From contig JADJLJ010000001.1 in NCBI GenBank assembly GCA_016710165.1, positions 1,922,001 through 1,986,000 on the forward strand: a stretch of DNA of 64,000 bases. The letters run 5' to 3'. A program made the translations under genes and the position numbers. A model generated the notes under the pieces. The model was not told the DNA's origin. It made no database searches and saw only the letters and a list, made by a program, of their open reading frames with translations. This stretch comes from Chitinophagaceae bacterium (lineage in GTDB: Bacteria > Bacteroidota > Bacteroidia > Chitinophagales > Chitinophagaceae). The stretch's first letter is position 1, and every line of letters begins with the position of its first letter. Below are positions 1-9,038 of the stretch, one piece after another.

Positions 1-276
1 CCGGAGATATGTGCTGGGATCCATCCTATATCTATATTTGTGTAGCAACAAATACCTGGAAACGGGTTGCCATCAATTCCTGGTAAAATAATATAATGAT
101 CTCTTCGTAAGGAATTCTATTTGCCATACGAACTGAGGTTTATTTACTCTTCGGATCTATACCTGAAGTTTTATAACCAAGACATTAAGTCAATTGTTAA
201 TAAAACACAAAAAGAATATAATAAAGAAAATAATGAACCTGCACCAACCTGAACGGCGAGAACGGCATTATAAAAT
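1..276. other. Window edge without a recognisable gene
   Basis: No convincing reading frame. Short open stretches exist on both strands but none has a usable start or a recognisable protein. It lies downstream of the minus-strand polysaccharide genes and may hold their 3' untranslated region. Confidence 0.4.
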
Positions 277-1449
277 TTATAGGCCCGTGAATGCCACATG
301 AAAATACTGTTTGATCTCGTCCACATCAAATTTCGCGGCACGGGCGGCGGCCTTTTCGGCAAACTGTTTACGCAGGGCTGCGTCTTCGTACATTTTCTTC
401 ATGGCCTCGGCCAGGGCAATTACATCATTCACGGGTGTAAGGATACCATATTCCCCGATCTCGTAATTATTGATGGCCCGGTGGTGCAGGTCGGTGGCGG
501 GCGCCAATAACTCTCTTGGGCCGGAACTGCAGTCGGTGGAGATGACCGGTTTGCCACAGGCAAGCGCTTCGATCAGTACATTGGGAAAGCCCTCCACATC
601 GGAACTCAGCACAAAACAATCGCTGCGGCTTACATATTTAAAGGGGTTCTTGTCGAACCCGGTAAAGATCACTTTGTCCATCAGTCCCAGGTCATGCACT
701 TTTTGTTTCAGCTCATTTTCCATCACTCCGCCCCCGACGATCAGTAATTTACAAGGTAAGTTCTTCAAAATAAAAAATGCCTGTATCAGCAGCAGGTGGT
801 TCTTCTCTTTGCGAAACCCACCCACGTTCACAAAGTAGAATGTGTTCTTATCAAAAACAAGACCCGGCGCTTCATCCACATGCGTTTTGATAAAGTTCAG
901 GTCGATGGGGTTGTAAATGACCCTCACCGGCGTTTTGATCCTGAAGTTCTCAATAAGATCGGTCTGCATGGCATACGAGTTTGCCAAAACCAGGTCGGCC
1001 CTTTTGTAAGAGAACATCACCATGAACCGGGAGAACATGCGGTAGATGGTGGAATGGCTCTGCTGCATGGTGGTCTGGTGGGTGCGTTCGCACATGATCA
1101 CGTGCCCTTTATAACCCCAGATACTTTTCATCAGCGCATTGATATAACAGGGGCGGTATAAAAAAGCCACGGAAATATTGATGCCGTTCTTTTTGCAGTA
1201 GCGGTACACTTTCCAGGAGATGTAGGGAAGTTTTAAAAAACGGATGGTCTTGTCCTGCACCAGGGGTTCATCCAGGTTGAACCGTTTTATTTCCGGGGGA
1301 ATTGCATACTCAACAATATTGCTGTATAAGGCCAGGTGGATCTCAAAATCGTCCTTCAGGTGTTCCAGTAAAAGTGAAACCACCCGTTCTGCCCCGCCAG
1401 ATTGCAGGGTATTTATAAAGATGAGCAGTTTGGGTTTAATGCCATTCAT
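277..1449 (-). CDS. GT4-type glycosyltransferase (group 1)
   Basis: A 390-residue retaining glycosyltransferase of the GT-B fold, expected to transfer a nucleotide-sugar residue to a surface polysaccharide or lipid-linked glycan at the cytoplasmic face of the inner membrane. The N-terminus has the GAERV motif typical of family 1 enzymes. The C-terminal half has the conserved GGFRKEKNHLLLIQAF region and the donor-binding EGFPNVLIEALACGKPVI block with the paired glutamates. It is the last gene of a minus-strand cluster with a second GT4 enzyme, an FkbM methyltransferase and a flippase. The substrate cannot be read from sequence. Confidence 0.9.
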   Translation of the reverse strand: MNGIKPKLLIFINTLQSGGAERVVSLLLEHLKDDFEIHLALYSNIVEYAIPPEIKRFNLDEPLVQDKTIRFLKLPYISWKVYRYCKKNGINISVAFLYRPCYINALMKSIWGYKGHVIMCERTHQTTMQQSHSTIYRMFSRFMVMFSYKRADLVLANSYAMQTDLIENFRIKTPVRVIYNPIDLNFIKTHVDEAPGLVFDKNTFYFVNVGGFRKEKNHLLLIQAFFILKNLPCKLLIVGGGVMENELKQKVHDLGLMDKVIFTGFDKNPFKYVSRSDCFVLSSDVEGFPNVLIEALACGKPVISTDCSSGPRELLAPATDLHHRAINNYEIGEYGILTPVNDVIALAEAMKKMYEDAALRKQFAEKAAARAAKFDVDEIKQYFHVAFTGL

Positions 1450-1530
1450 TCGTTTTCATTTTTTCGGAAACAACCGTACAAATATCCGGTATTTATCGCC
1501 GGTAAACTAAAAGTAAATAGTATATGTATC

Positions 1531-1617
1531 CCTTTGCGTTGTATTTTCTTGCGTTCCTTGCGGTAAAAAATACAGTAACCGCAGAGAACGCAAAGTTTCC
1601 CGCAAAGAACGCAAAGG
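1531..1617. repeat. Imperfect inverted repeat in intergenic spacer
   Basis: Arms built from TTTGCGTT/AACGCAAA words (about 1531-1563 and 1579-1617) form a long imperfect hairpin between two convergently useful gene ends. It resembles the palindromic spacer repeats scattered through Chitinophagaceae-like genomes. Role as a terminator or REP-like element is inference. Confidence 0.6.
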
Positions 1618-1627
1618 AATCCTGCTG

Positions 1628-2710
1628 TTACAACTGCAGCATCAGGTCTTCCAGCTTTTTCATCATCCCCTCTACAGAAAAACGTTCTTGCGTGGTTTCT
1701 ATTATTTTATCCCGGTTGAATCCCGTTGCTATTGCTTTATTTATTGCTGCAGCAAAACCCAGCAGGTCATTATCCTCCACCAGCAAACCGTTCCCGCCCT
1801 CCGTTATGATCTCCCCAATGCCCCCGGGTGCATTAAAAGCAACAACGGGAATACCATAAGACCCTGCCTCCAGCACCCCGTTCGGGAATCCTTCATAGTA
1901 CGACCCCATTAAAAACAGATCAGCATCTTCCATCCCGGCAAAGGGGTCCTGTTTTTCACCCTGCAGCAAGACCTTGTCCTGTAACTGCAAGTCATTTATA
2001 AGTTTCTGCAGGTCCGCTTTCTTCTCCCCGTCTCCCATGATATAGAACCGGAACGGGATCATCAGCAACCCCACTGCATGGATCAGCCTTTCCATTCCTT
2101 TTTCTTCCGACAGCCTGGCCACGGAAATGAATTTATAAATCTTTGCTGCCGTGCTGTTGTTTGAAACGGAAGATGAATGCTGTGCCACTGCATTATGGAT
2201 CACTGCCGTTCTATTTACATCCATATGGTAATGCTGAACAAGGTCCTGCTGCATGTAGGCACTCTGGCAAACGACGAGGTCGAAGCGACGGTAGTATTTT
2301 TTTACCAGCCGGTTGTATAAGGCCGGCAGCGGCGCCCGCTGGCTGTTGATGCTTACAATACTCGATTCACGGGCCAGGAATTTTACCTGCCCGGGAAACC
2401 AGTTACGGAAAATGGCAAAATACAGGTTCAGGTGATTGGCTGTGCTGAAAATGATATCGGGCTGGTATTGCTTCACCAGTTTCTTTATTTTAAACAGGGA
2501 GTACCGCACCCTGCTCTTCCCCAGGCTGATCATTTCAACAGCGGGATTCTTTATTGCATAAAACGGGGCGGCATTGTTAAGCACCACCAGGCAGACAGTG
2601 AATTTTTCTGTATTGATATGATCGCACAGCAGTGCAACAAATTTCTCCGATCCCCCGCATTGCAACGTGGGGGTGAAAATGAGCAGCCTTATTTTCGATC
2701 CGTTTTGCAC
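1628..2710 (-). CDS. GT4-type glycosyltransferase (group 1)
   Basis: A 360-residue GT-B glycosyltransferase. It has the N-terminal GGSEKF variant of the acceptor-side loop, the VARLSEEKGMERLIHAV segment at the start of the C-terminal Rossmann domain, and the EGFPNGVLEAGSYGIPVV donor-binding block. It is separated from the downstream glycosyltransferase by a palindromic spacer and lies 10 bp from the FkbM gene, so the two are probably co-transcribed. Likely role: adding one sugar of an O-antigen, capsule or exopolysaccharide repeat. The sugar specificity is unknown. Confidence 0.9.
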   Translation of the reverse strand: MQNGSKIRLLIFTPTLQCGGSEKFVALLCDHINTEKFTVCLVVLNNAAPFYAIKNPAVEMISLGKSRVRYSLFKIKKLVKQYQPDIIFSTANHLNLYFAIFRNWFPGQVKFLARESSIVSINSQRAPLPALYNRLVKKYYRRFDLVVCQSAYMQQDLVQHYHMDVNRTAVIHNAVAQHSSSVSNNSTAAKIYKFISVARLSEEKGMERLIHAVGLLMIPFRFYIMGDGEKKADLQKLINDLQLQDKVLLQGEKQDPFAGMEDADLFLMGSYYEGFPNGVLEAGSYGIPVVAFNAPGGIGEIITEGGNGLLVEDNDLLGFAAAINKAIATGFNRDKIIETTQERFSVEGMMKKLEDLMLQL

Positions 2711-2719
2711 GTTGATAAG

Positions 2720-3508
2720 TTAATCGGGCAGCCTGCTTTCGTGTACGGCAATATAATCATCCAGCCCGGCAAGCTGCTTATTGTGACTGCCCGTATGCTG
2801 CAACCGGTACCCCAGTTGCTGTAAAAGCTGCAGGCACTTGTCCTTTACGCCGGGCAAATGACAATCGTGTGTGGCCAGTAAGATATTCGGTTTGTATTGC
2901 TGCAGGGTGTTGATGGCGCCTTTAAGTACATCATACTCGGCTCCTTCCACGTCTATCTTTATCACATCCGGCTTATCATATTTCAGTTGCAGCAGGCCAT
3001 CCACCGAGTAACAGGGAATGGTCAAAAAATCGCCGGCGTTGCTGAATACCGGGGAACCGGTGATATAGGTATTTCCATCCTGCTGTATGCTGTTGTTGGA
3101 GAACTCAACCTGTTTCTCCGAATCGGAAAGCGCATAAGGCAGCAAACGTATATTATTATTATGGATGAACCGGCTGTTCCGTTTAACATGCTGCTGGAAG
3201 ACTGCCTGTGCAGCCGGCGAGGGTTCAAAGGAGTAAACCCTTCCGCCCTGGATGAACCGGTTTGCCAGCAGGGCATAAAAACCCGCATTGCCGCCCAGGT
3301 CGTAAAAAACCGTTTCCGGTTTCAGCCAGGATAAGAATGTCCGTACTGTTTCAGGTTCTTCGTAATTACCCAGGATGTATTCGTAACTGCTGGCCGTTGA
3401 CCAGGAATATCCCTTCAGGGGGCCTTCCATTACCGGTAAAAATTTTTGCCGGAAAATGTACCGGCAAATCTTTATGTACCATCTTTTAAAAAAATCGTTG
3501 ACCGGCAT
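2720..3508 (-). CDS. FkbM-family SAM-dependent methyltransferase
   Basis: A 262-residue methyltransferase. The SAM-binding loop is visible as VFYDLGGNAGFYALLA, followed by the acidic strand end YSFEPSP. The FkbM signature IKIDVEGAEYDVLKGA lies in the second half. FkbM enzymes O-methylate sugars or polyketide-like substrates. In this setting, overlapping the flippase gene by 23 bp and preceding two glycosyltransferases, methylation of a surface glycan is the simplest role. Confidence 0.88.
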   Translation of the reverse strand: MPVNDFFKRWYIKICRYIFRQKFLPVMEGPLKGYSWSTASSYEYILGNYEEPETVRTFLSWLKPETVFYDLGGNAGFYALLANRFIQGGRVYSFEPSPAAQAVFQQHVKRNSRFIHNNNIRLLPYALSDSEKQVEFSNNSIQQDGNTYITGSPVFSNAGDFLTIPCYSVDGLLQLKYDKPDVIKIDVEGAEYDVLKGAINTLQQYKPNILLATHDCHLPGVKDKCLQLLQQLGYRLQHTGSHNKQLAGLDDYIAVHESRLPD

Positions 3509-5021
3509 GTTGAATCAGTTGGCCCAGTTCCGTATTCAGGTTAAAAATCTTGTTCAGCAGCAGTAAGATAAGAATATAAATCAAGAAGGCCGTTACCAGT
3601 ATGGCCAGGTTGCCTGCTGCAAAATACCCGGCCAGTAAAAATAAGCCGCCCGCTATCCCTGCATTGATGAGGATGATGAGGGCACAGTAGGTGAGCAGGG
3701 CCGCATAATTCACCCATGGCACCAGCGTCTTGCATATAAAGTACATGCCAAAATAATTCACCAGGTTCACCACGATGATGCCCCAGGCATACCCATAAGC
3801 GCCGTATTGTTTTGTACACAGCCAGGTGGCCGCTATCAGTAAGATATTCAAAACAACCTGGTAAACGAAGGCCTGGCGGATAGCCTGTACCGCAATGAAG
3901 ATACGGGTGACCATGGCATTGATGCCGGTGATGAAAAGGGTAAGGGCCAGCAGTTTTAAAAATATTGCCGACTCGGTTATGGCAGCAGGAGTAAAATTCC
4001 GGCTTTGATAGAAGAGTTCAACAACGGGCCTGGCGAAGGCAAAAAGATAAAAACCCATCGGCACCAGGATGAAAACCAGCAGTTTTGATGTCTTTAAAAA
4101 GGTCTCATTCATGGCGGCATGGTCGTGGCGGGCAACTTCTTCATTCAGTTTTATCCCGCTCACATTGCTTACCTGTGTGGTGACCAGCGTATTGGGGATA
4201 TCGGCAATATTCTTTCCGTAGTTCATCAGGCTGATCACGCCACTGCCAAAACCACTGAGCAGGTAAAGCGGGAAAAGGCTGCTGGCCAACGTGGCCACCT
4301 GGCCCAGTTCTGCATAAAGAATATTATGCCATACCCTTTTCTTTATTGCCACGGACTGAATTTTAAATTTCCAGCCGGCGGTCCGTTTAAGTACATAGAC
4401 CAATACAACCAGGTTGAGTGCATAGGAGATCAGTCCGCCCAGGAAAACACTCAGCACATCATGATCCGCTTTCAGCAAAAAGATACACACGATGGCCACG
4501 GCGCTTTTAATGCTGCTGATGAGCATGGGAACGCTGAAATATTTTAACGAAGTGAGAATGGTGTTTATGTAATTGGTAAGCAGGTGAAAAATAAAGAACA
4601 GCGAACCTGCCCAGAAATAATCCCTGTATTGGATGATATCGGCCTCGGAGAATTTGGAGATGAGCCCGAAGACCCGGGTACCGAAAAAATACATCCCCGC
4701 CGTGAATGCAATACCGATGGCCAGGTAAACAAACAGGAAAAAGTTCAGGAAATTCTCAGCAGCCCCATTCCCTTCCCGTTGCCGCAGCCGCATGGATTCG
4801 GGTACCAGCACCGCCACATCTATATTATTGATGAAGCCCGAGAACAAAAGCATGGTGCCAAAAACAAAGAAATAGATATCGGTCTTGATATTGCTGCCGA
4901 AATACCGGGCAATGATGATGGTCATCAGGAAGAGGATCCCCTTGGAAACGATGTTGAATAAGACAGAAAGCGCCGTACCCCTTTTATATGATTCTGATCT
5001 TATTAACCACGGAAATTTCAT
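3486..5021 (-). CDS. Polysaccharide flippase (MATE/MurJ-like, Wzx type)
   Basis: A 511-residue polytopic protein with about 12-14 hydrophobic helices, the size and composition of Wzx/MurJ-type lipid-linked oligosaccharide flippases. The N-terminus has LFNIVSKGILFLMTIIIARY, matching the first helix pair of the family. Its 3' end overlaps the methyltransferase start, which suggests translational coupling. It would move the glycan assembled by the neighbouring enzymes across the inner membrane. No polymerase (Wzy) gene is visible in this window. Confidence 0.88.
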   Translation of the reverse strand: MKFPWLIRSESYKRGTALSVLFNIVSKGILFLMTIIIARYFGSNIKTDIYFFVFGTMLLFSGFINNIDVAVLVPESMRLRQREGNGAAENFLNFFLFVYLAIGIAFTAGMYFFGTRVFGLISKFSEADIIQYRDYFWAGSLFFIFHLLTNYINTILTSLKYFSVPMLISSIKSAVAIVCIFLLKADHDVLSVFLGGLISYALNLVVLVYVLKRTAGWKFKIQSVAIKKRVWHNILYAELGQVATLASSLFPLYLLSGFGSGVISLMNYGKNIADIPNTLVTTQVSNVSGIKLNEEVARHDHAAMNETFLKTSKLLVFILVPMGFYLFAFARPVVELFYQSRNFTPAAITESAIFLKLLALTLFITGINAMVTRIFIAVQAIRQAFVYQVVLNILLIAATWLCTKQYGAYGYAWGIIVVNLVNYFGMYFICKTLVPWVNYAALLTYCALIILINAGIAGGLFLLAGYFAAGNLAILVTAFLIYILILLLLNKIFNLNTELGQLIQHAGQRFF

Positions 5022-5092
5022 TGACCCGGTACTTATTTAGTAATTTTTACTGCCAAGGCATTTAGCTGTAACTTTTGAAAAAAAAAAGGTTA

Positions 5093-5168
5093 GCCACCAA
5101 GACACGAAGACACGAAGAAAAAACTTCGTTTTTTAACTTATTACTTTGTGCCTTTGTGTCTTTGTGGC
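5093..5168. repeat. 25-bp imperfect inverted repeat between divergent genes
   Basis: Arms 5093-5117 and 5144-5168 match at about 21 of 25 positions (GCCACCAAGACACGAAG against CTTTGTGTCTTTGTGGC). It lies between the flippase, transcribed left, and the ABC-F gene, transcribed right. It resembles common palindromic spacer elements of this lineage. Confidence 0.7.
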
Positions 5169-5253
5169 AAAAACAAATCAGTTTCCTTCGTAACTCAAAC
5201 AAAAATAACGGTTCAAAACTACAATCAAACACCGGTCATCCGGATTAGTCCGT

Positions 5254-5261
5254 TAACTTTG
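5254..5261 (+). promoter_or_regulatory. Possible Bacteroidota -7 element TAACTTTG
   Basis: TAACTTTG matches the TAnnTTTG consensus and lies only 5 bp before the ABC-F start codon, implying a leaderless or nearly leaderless message. No clear -33 TTG is present at the usual distance. Confidence 0.35.
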
Positions 5262-5265
5262 CGGC

Positions 5266-7218
5266 ATGCATTATGCCTCTATAGAAAATATCAGTAAGTC
5301 ATTCGGTATCCGCACCCTTTTTAAGAACATCACATTCTTTGTGGAGGAGGGCGACAAGATCGCATTCGTGGCCCGCAACGGCAGCGGCAAATCAACCTTA
5401 CTCCGGATCATTGCAGGGCTGGATACCGCCGACAGCGGCACGGTGTGGGTACACAAAGACATTAAAGTGGTGATGCTGCAGCAGGAAACGGCTTTTGAAG
5501 AAAGCAAGAGCATCTGGGACAATGTACTGAAGATGGACAACCCGGTGGTGAGGGTGGTGAAGGAATATGAAATGTGCCTGGAAGATGAACCGGAGAATAT
5601 TGACAAGCTCACCGGCCTGATGGCAAAAGTGGATGAGCTGAATGCCTGGAACTTTGAAAGTGAACTGAAACAGATACTGGGAAAACTTAACCTGCACCAT
5701 CTGAATGAGCCGGTGAAGAACCTGAGTGGCGGCCAGCGGAAAAGGGTGGCGCTTGCACAGGCATTGATAGAAGCGCAACTGCACGAAGGAAAATGTCTGC
5801 TGATACTGGATGAACCCACCAACCACCTGGATGTGGAGATGATCGAATGGCTGGAAGACTATTTATCGGCGCAGAAAGTAACCTTGTTATGCGTAACGCA
5901 CGACCGCTATTTTTTAGACGCCGTTTGCAACGAGATCCTGGAGATGGATGATGAGAAGATCTATGTTTACAAAGGCGATTACGATTATTTTCTGGAGCAG
6001 AAGAGCCTGCGGCAGGAAGTACAGGCCAGCGAACTGCAGAAAGATAAAAATATTTTCCGCAAGGAACTGGAATGGATGCGTAAGCAACCCAAGGCAAGGA
6101 CCACCAAATCAAAATCGAGGCAGGATGCTTTTGCAGCCATCGAAGAACGGGTAAGCCAGCGGAAAGACGAGGCCGATGTGAGCCTGCAGGTGAAGATGAC
6201 CAGGCTTGGCGGCAAAGTGCTGGAGATGAAAAAAGTGCACAAGAGCTATGGCGATAAAGTGATACTGAAGGGCTTTGACTATACTTTTAAAAAAGGAGAA
6301 CGCATCGGCATCGTGGGAAAGAACGGCATCGGCAAATCCACTTTTTTAAAGATCGCCCTGCAGCAGGAGAAACCCGACAGCGGGAAGATAAACCACGGCG
6401 ATACGGTGGTGTTCGGCAATTTTAACCAGGAAGGACTGCAATACAAAGAAGACAAACGGGCCATTGAATACGTGAAGGATTTTGCCGAATTCTTTCCGCT
6501 GGCCGATGGCAGCAAAGTGTCTGCCTCGCAGTTCATGGAGAAATTCGGTTTCACCGGCGAGCAGCAGTACACCCCGCTGAGTAAATTAAGTGGTGGTGAA
6601 AAAAGAAGGCTGCATTTACTGAGCATCCTTTTCCGCAATCCCAATTTTCTGATACTGGATGAACCCACCAATGACCTTGACCTGCAAACCTTGCGTACGC
6701 TGGAAGAATTCCTGCTGGACTTTCCGGGATGTATCCTGATCGTGAGCCACGACCGGTATTTCATGGACCGGATGGTAGATCACCTGTTTGCCTTTGAAGG
6801 CGATGGAGTGATCCGTGATTTCCCGGGTAATTACAGCCAGTACCGGGAAGCGGTGGAGAAGGAGTTGGCAGGGGGAAGGCGGGAGTCGGGAGTTGGCAGT
6901 AGGGAGTCGGCAGTGGGCAGTGGGCAGTGGGCAGAAAAGAAACCCACAGAAGTAAGAACAGAACAACCCGCAGTACCCGGAGCAAGGACAGCAGTTGCCG
7001 AAAAACGGAAATTAAGCTTCAAAGAAAAATCCGAATTCGAGCAGATAGAAAAAGAAATGCCCCAACTGCAGGAAGAAAAGAAGATGCTGGAAGAGAAAAT
7101 GAACAGCGGCGGCATGAGCTATGACGAACTGCAGAAGGCCGCCGAACGCATCAGCATCATTGTTCAGTTGCAGGATGAAAAAGAAATGCGCTGGCTGGAG
7201 CTGAGTGAAAGAATTTGA
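5266..7218 (+). CDS. ABC-F family ATPase (ribosome-associated)
   Basis: A 650-residue protein with two ATP-binding cassettes and no membrane segments. The first cassette has Walker A VARNGSGKST near residue 40, signature LSGGQRKR and Walker B LLILDEPTNHLD. The second has VGKNGIGKST, LSGGEKRR and LILDEPTNDLD. A charged linker joins the cassettes, and a C-terminal coiled coil of about 70 residues follows. ABC-F proteins act on ribosomes (translation factors or antibiotic protection). The subtype is not decidable here. Residues about 538-557 come from an in-frame 7-bp minisatellite. The acyltransferase gene follows after 33 bp. Confidence 0.93.
   Translation: MHYASIENISKSFGIRTLFKNITFFVEEGDKIAFVARNGSGKSTLLRIIAGLDTADSGTVWVHKDIKVVMLQQETAFEESKSIWDNVLKMDNPVVRVVKEYEMCLEDEPENIDKLTGLMAKVDELNAWNFESELKQILGKLNLHHLNEPVKNLSGGQRKRVALAQALIEAQLHEGKCLLILDEPTNHLDVEMIEWLEDYLSAQKVTLLCVTHDRYFLDAVCNEILEMDDEKIYVYKGDYDYFLEQKSLRQEVQASELQKDKNIFRKELEWMRKQPKARTTKSKSRQDAFAAIEERVSQRKDEADVSLQVKMTRLGGKVLEMKKVHKSYGDKVILKGFDYTFKKGERIGIVGKNGIGKSTFLKIALQQEKPDSGKINHGDTVVFGNFNQEGLQYKEDKRAIEYVKDFAEFFPLADGSKVSASQFMEKFGFTGEQQYTPLSKLSGGEKRRLHLLSILFRNPNFLILDEPTNDLDLQTLRTLEEFLLDFPGCILIVSHDRYFMDRMVDHLFAFEGDGVIRDFPGNYSQYREAVEKELAGGRRESGVGSRESAVGSGQWAEKKPTEVRTEQPAVPGARTAVAEKRKLSFKEKSEFEQIEKEMPQLQEEKKMLEEKMNSGGMSYDELQKAAERISIIVQLQDEKEMRWLELSERI
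6879..6934 (+). repeat. 7-bp tandem repeat inside the ABC-F gene
   Basis: Eight consecutive 7-bp units (types TCGGGAG, TCGGCAG, TGGGCAG; the last three identical) lie in the coding sequence between the second ATPase domain and the C-terminal coiled coil. Seven is not a multiple of three, so gain or loss of one unit would shift the frame. Confidence 0.85.
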
Positions 7219-7251
7219 GTAACTTTCTGATTCACCACTACCAACGGCTGT

Positions 7252-8406
7252 ATGAAAGAACGCTTCTACTCCCTTGATGTATTCCGCGGCAGCACGGTTG
7301 CCCTGATGATCCTGGTCAATAATCCCGGAAGCTGGGGCCATATCTTCCCGCCGCTGGAACATGCCAGCTGGCATGGCTGCACACCCACCGACCTGGTATT
7401 CCCTTTTTTCCTTTTTGCGGTGGGCAATGCCATGGCTTTTGTGATGCCCCGGCTGGAAGCGGCAGGAGAAGGGCGGTTCTGGTTCAAGATCATAAAGCGC
7501 AGCCTGCTCATTTTCTTCATCGGTCTGTTTTTGAACTGGTTCCCTTTTGTAAAATATGATGAGGCCGGGCAGCTGGTAATGAAACCTTTTGAGAACGTCC
7601 GCATTTTTGGTGTGCTGCAACGCATTGCCGTGAGTTATTTCTTCGCATCCGTGATTGTTCATTTTTTTAAAGTGAGGGGCGCTTTTGTTGCGGGTGCATT
7701 TATTTTACTGGGCTATTGGTTCCTGTGCATTGCCGGCAACCCGGCCGACCCCTTCAGCCTGCATGGATGGTTCGGGACCAATGTCGACAAAGCCATCCTT
7801 GGCGAAAAACATATGTACCGTGGTGAAGGCATCCCCTTTGACCCCGAGGGACTGATGAACAGTTTTGCCGCCATCGTGCAGGTGATCCTGGGCTACCTCG
7901 TTGGAAACTATATTTTACAGAAAGGCAAAACACCCGAAATGCTCAATGGCCTGTTTGTGGCAGGATGTGTTTTGATCTTTGCCGGTTTCTGCTGGGACAT
8001 GGTGTTCCCCATCAACAAAAAAATATGGACCAGCAGTTATGCTGTTTATACCACGGGGCTGGCGCTGATGATACTGTCTGTCTTTATCTACCTTATTGAA
8101 TTCCGGGGAGCGAAGGGATGGTGGAGCCGTTTCTTTGATGTGTTTGGCAAGAATGCCCTTTTCATTTTTGCCATGAGCGCCCTTATACCCAAAACACTCT
8201 GGCTGATACGCATCAGCAATGGCGTGAATGATGCCGGCAAACCGATATACCTGAACCCGTTGAGCTGGTTCTATGAAAATATCTGCAAGCCCATTCTTCC
8301 TGCAGATCCCAGGATCGGCTCATTGATCTATGCCCTGTGTTTTATCGGCATGATGTGGTCCCTGGCCTGGGTACTTGACAGGAAGAAGATCTATATTAAA
8401 GTGTAG
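7252..8406 (+). CDS. Membrane acyltransferase, HGSNAT/NagX-like
   Basis: A 384-residue integral membrane protein with about ten hydrophobic helices. It opens with SLDVFRGSTVALMILVNNPG, the signature of the HGSNAT-like (DUF5009/YeiB-related) acyltransferases, followed by the histidine-containing ASWHGCTPTDLVFPFFLF segment expected near the active site. Relatives move an acetyl group from acetyl-CoA across the membrane onto amino sugars. It follows the ABC-F gene closely on the same strand. The substrate is inferred only from the family. Confidence 0.85.
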   Translation: MKERFYSLDVFRGSTVALMILVNNPGSWGHIFPPLEHASWHGCTPTDLVFPFFLFAVGNAMAFVMPRLEAAGEGRFWFKIIKRSLLIFFIGLFLNWFPFVKYDEAGQLVMKPFENVRIFGVLQRIAVSYFFASVIVHFFKVRGAFVAGAFILLGYWFLCIAGNPADPFSLHGWFGTNVDKAILGEKHMYRGEGIPFDPEGLMNSFAAIVQVILGYLVGNYILQKGKTPEMLNGLFVAGCVLIFAGFCWDMVFPINKKIWTSSYAVYTTGLALMILSVFIYLIEFRGAKGWWSRFFDVFGKNALFIFAMSALIPKTLWLIRISNGVNDAGKPIYLNPLSWFYENICKPILPADPRIGSLIYALCFIGMMWSLAWVLDRKKIYIKV

Positions 8407-8599
8407 GGTAAAAAGGCTGCCGCTAAAGACAGCCCATTCCAGGAAAGTAACCCGTAAATACTTGATTGATCCTTACTTCCTGGTCGGTGTACCTTCGCCC
8501 CGGTTCCGGTTGGTGAGACAGCAACCAGGGCTACCGAAACTGCATATTTTGGCCGTTTTTCCCTTTTTTTGCCGCAATTTCAAAGGCGCATCCTTCGTA

Positions 8600-8654
8600 G
8601 TTATAAGCAGGTTATAAGCATGTTATAAGCATGTTAACTGCATGTAATCTCTAT
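8600..8654 (+). repeat. Iteron cluster A, five 11-bp units
   Basis: Contiguous 11-bp units: GTTATAAGCAG, then GTTATAAGCAT twice, GTTAACTGCAT and GTAATCTCTAT. One unit per helical turn suggests cooperative protein binding on one face of the DNA. The last unit overlaps a possible -7 promoter element. Confidence 0.8.
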
Positions 8655-8760
8655 GTTTGTCTAATACTGAAATAGCTTTACACCTTAAACCGGTATATAC
8701 TGATTTGACTTTAATGGTTTTTAAGATTTATACCGGGTATTCCCTGGCTCATCCTTCGCT

Positions 8761-8826
8761 GTTGCCAGCCAGTTGCAAGCCAGTAATCTGCCTGTTGACT
8801 GCCTTTTAACTGCCTGTAACCTGCAT
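8761..8826 (+). repeat. Iteron cluster B, six 11-bp units
   Basis: Six head-to-tail 11-bp units: GTTGCCAGCCA, GTTGCAAGCCA, GTAATCTGCCT, GTTGACTGCCT, TTTAACTGCCT, GTAACCTGCAT. The consensus GTTnnCTGCCT closely resembles the first bases of array cassettes (GTTAGCTGCC, GTTGCCTGC, GTTACCTGCC), so these could be half-sites for the adjacent recombinase. That link is inference. Confidence 0.8.
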
Positions 8827-8855
8827 ACCGACTCTGCCCTGGTTCATGGTGCTAT

Positions 8856-8885
8856 CCTTCCGGTTCGTGGGCACGAACCGGAAGG
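8856..8885. other. Perfect 14-bp palindrome
   Basis: Arms 8856-8869 and 8872-8885 are exact reverse complements around a GG centre. No T-run follows, so it is not an obvious terminator. It sits about 150 bp before the recombinase start and could be an operator or recombination site. Confidence 0.75.
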
Positions 8886-9038
8886 AGTACATTCCAACGG
8901 GGGTTCATTCAAGAGACTTATCTTACCAGGTAAGCGTATGCTGTGTAAACCTTGCTGAGACAAAAAACATGGGAAAAATAACGGTTTAAGCGGGACAAAG
9001 CTACAGCAGGATGGCCTTCCTTCTTTTTAAATTCCGGC

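Larger units (their letters stand above)
8407..9038. promoter_or_regulatory. Recombinase upstream region
   Basis: 632 bp without a credible gene. It holds two clusters of 11-bp iterons, an 8-bp inverted repeat (CCGGTATA 8690-8697 / TATACCGG 8729-8736) and a perfect 14-bp palindrome. TATGTTTG at 8652-8659 fits the Bacteroidota -7 consensus and overlaps the last unit of the first iteron cluster. Confidence 0.5.

Noticed and set aside
5271..7662. Minus-strand reading frames inside the ABC-F and acyltransferase genes
   Set aside because: They are shadows of strong plus-strand coding sequence with clear motifs and show no protein-like features of their own.
8600..8826. Iterons as a plasmid replication origin
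   Set aside because: No replication initiator or partition gene is present and the flanks are chromosomal in character.
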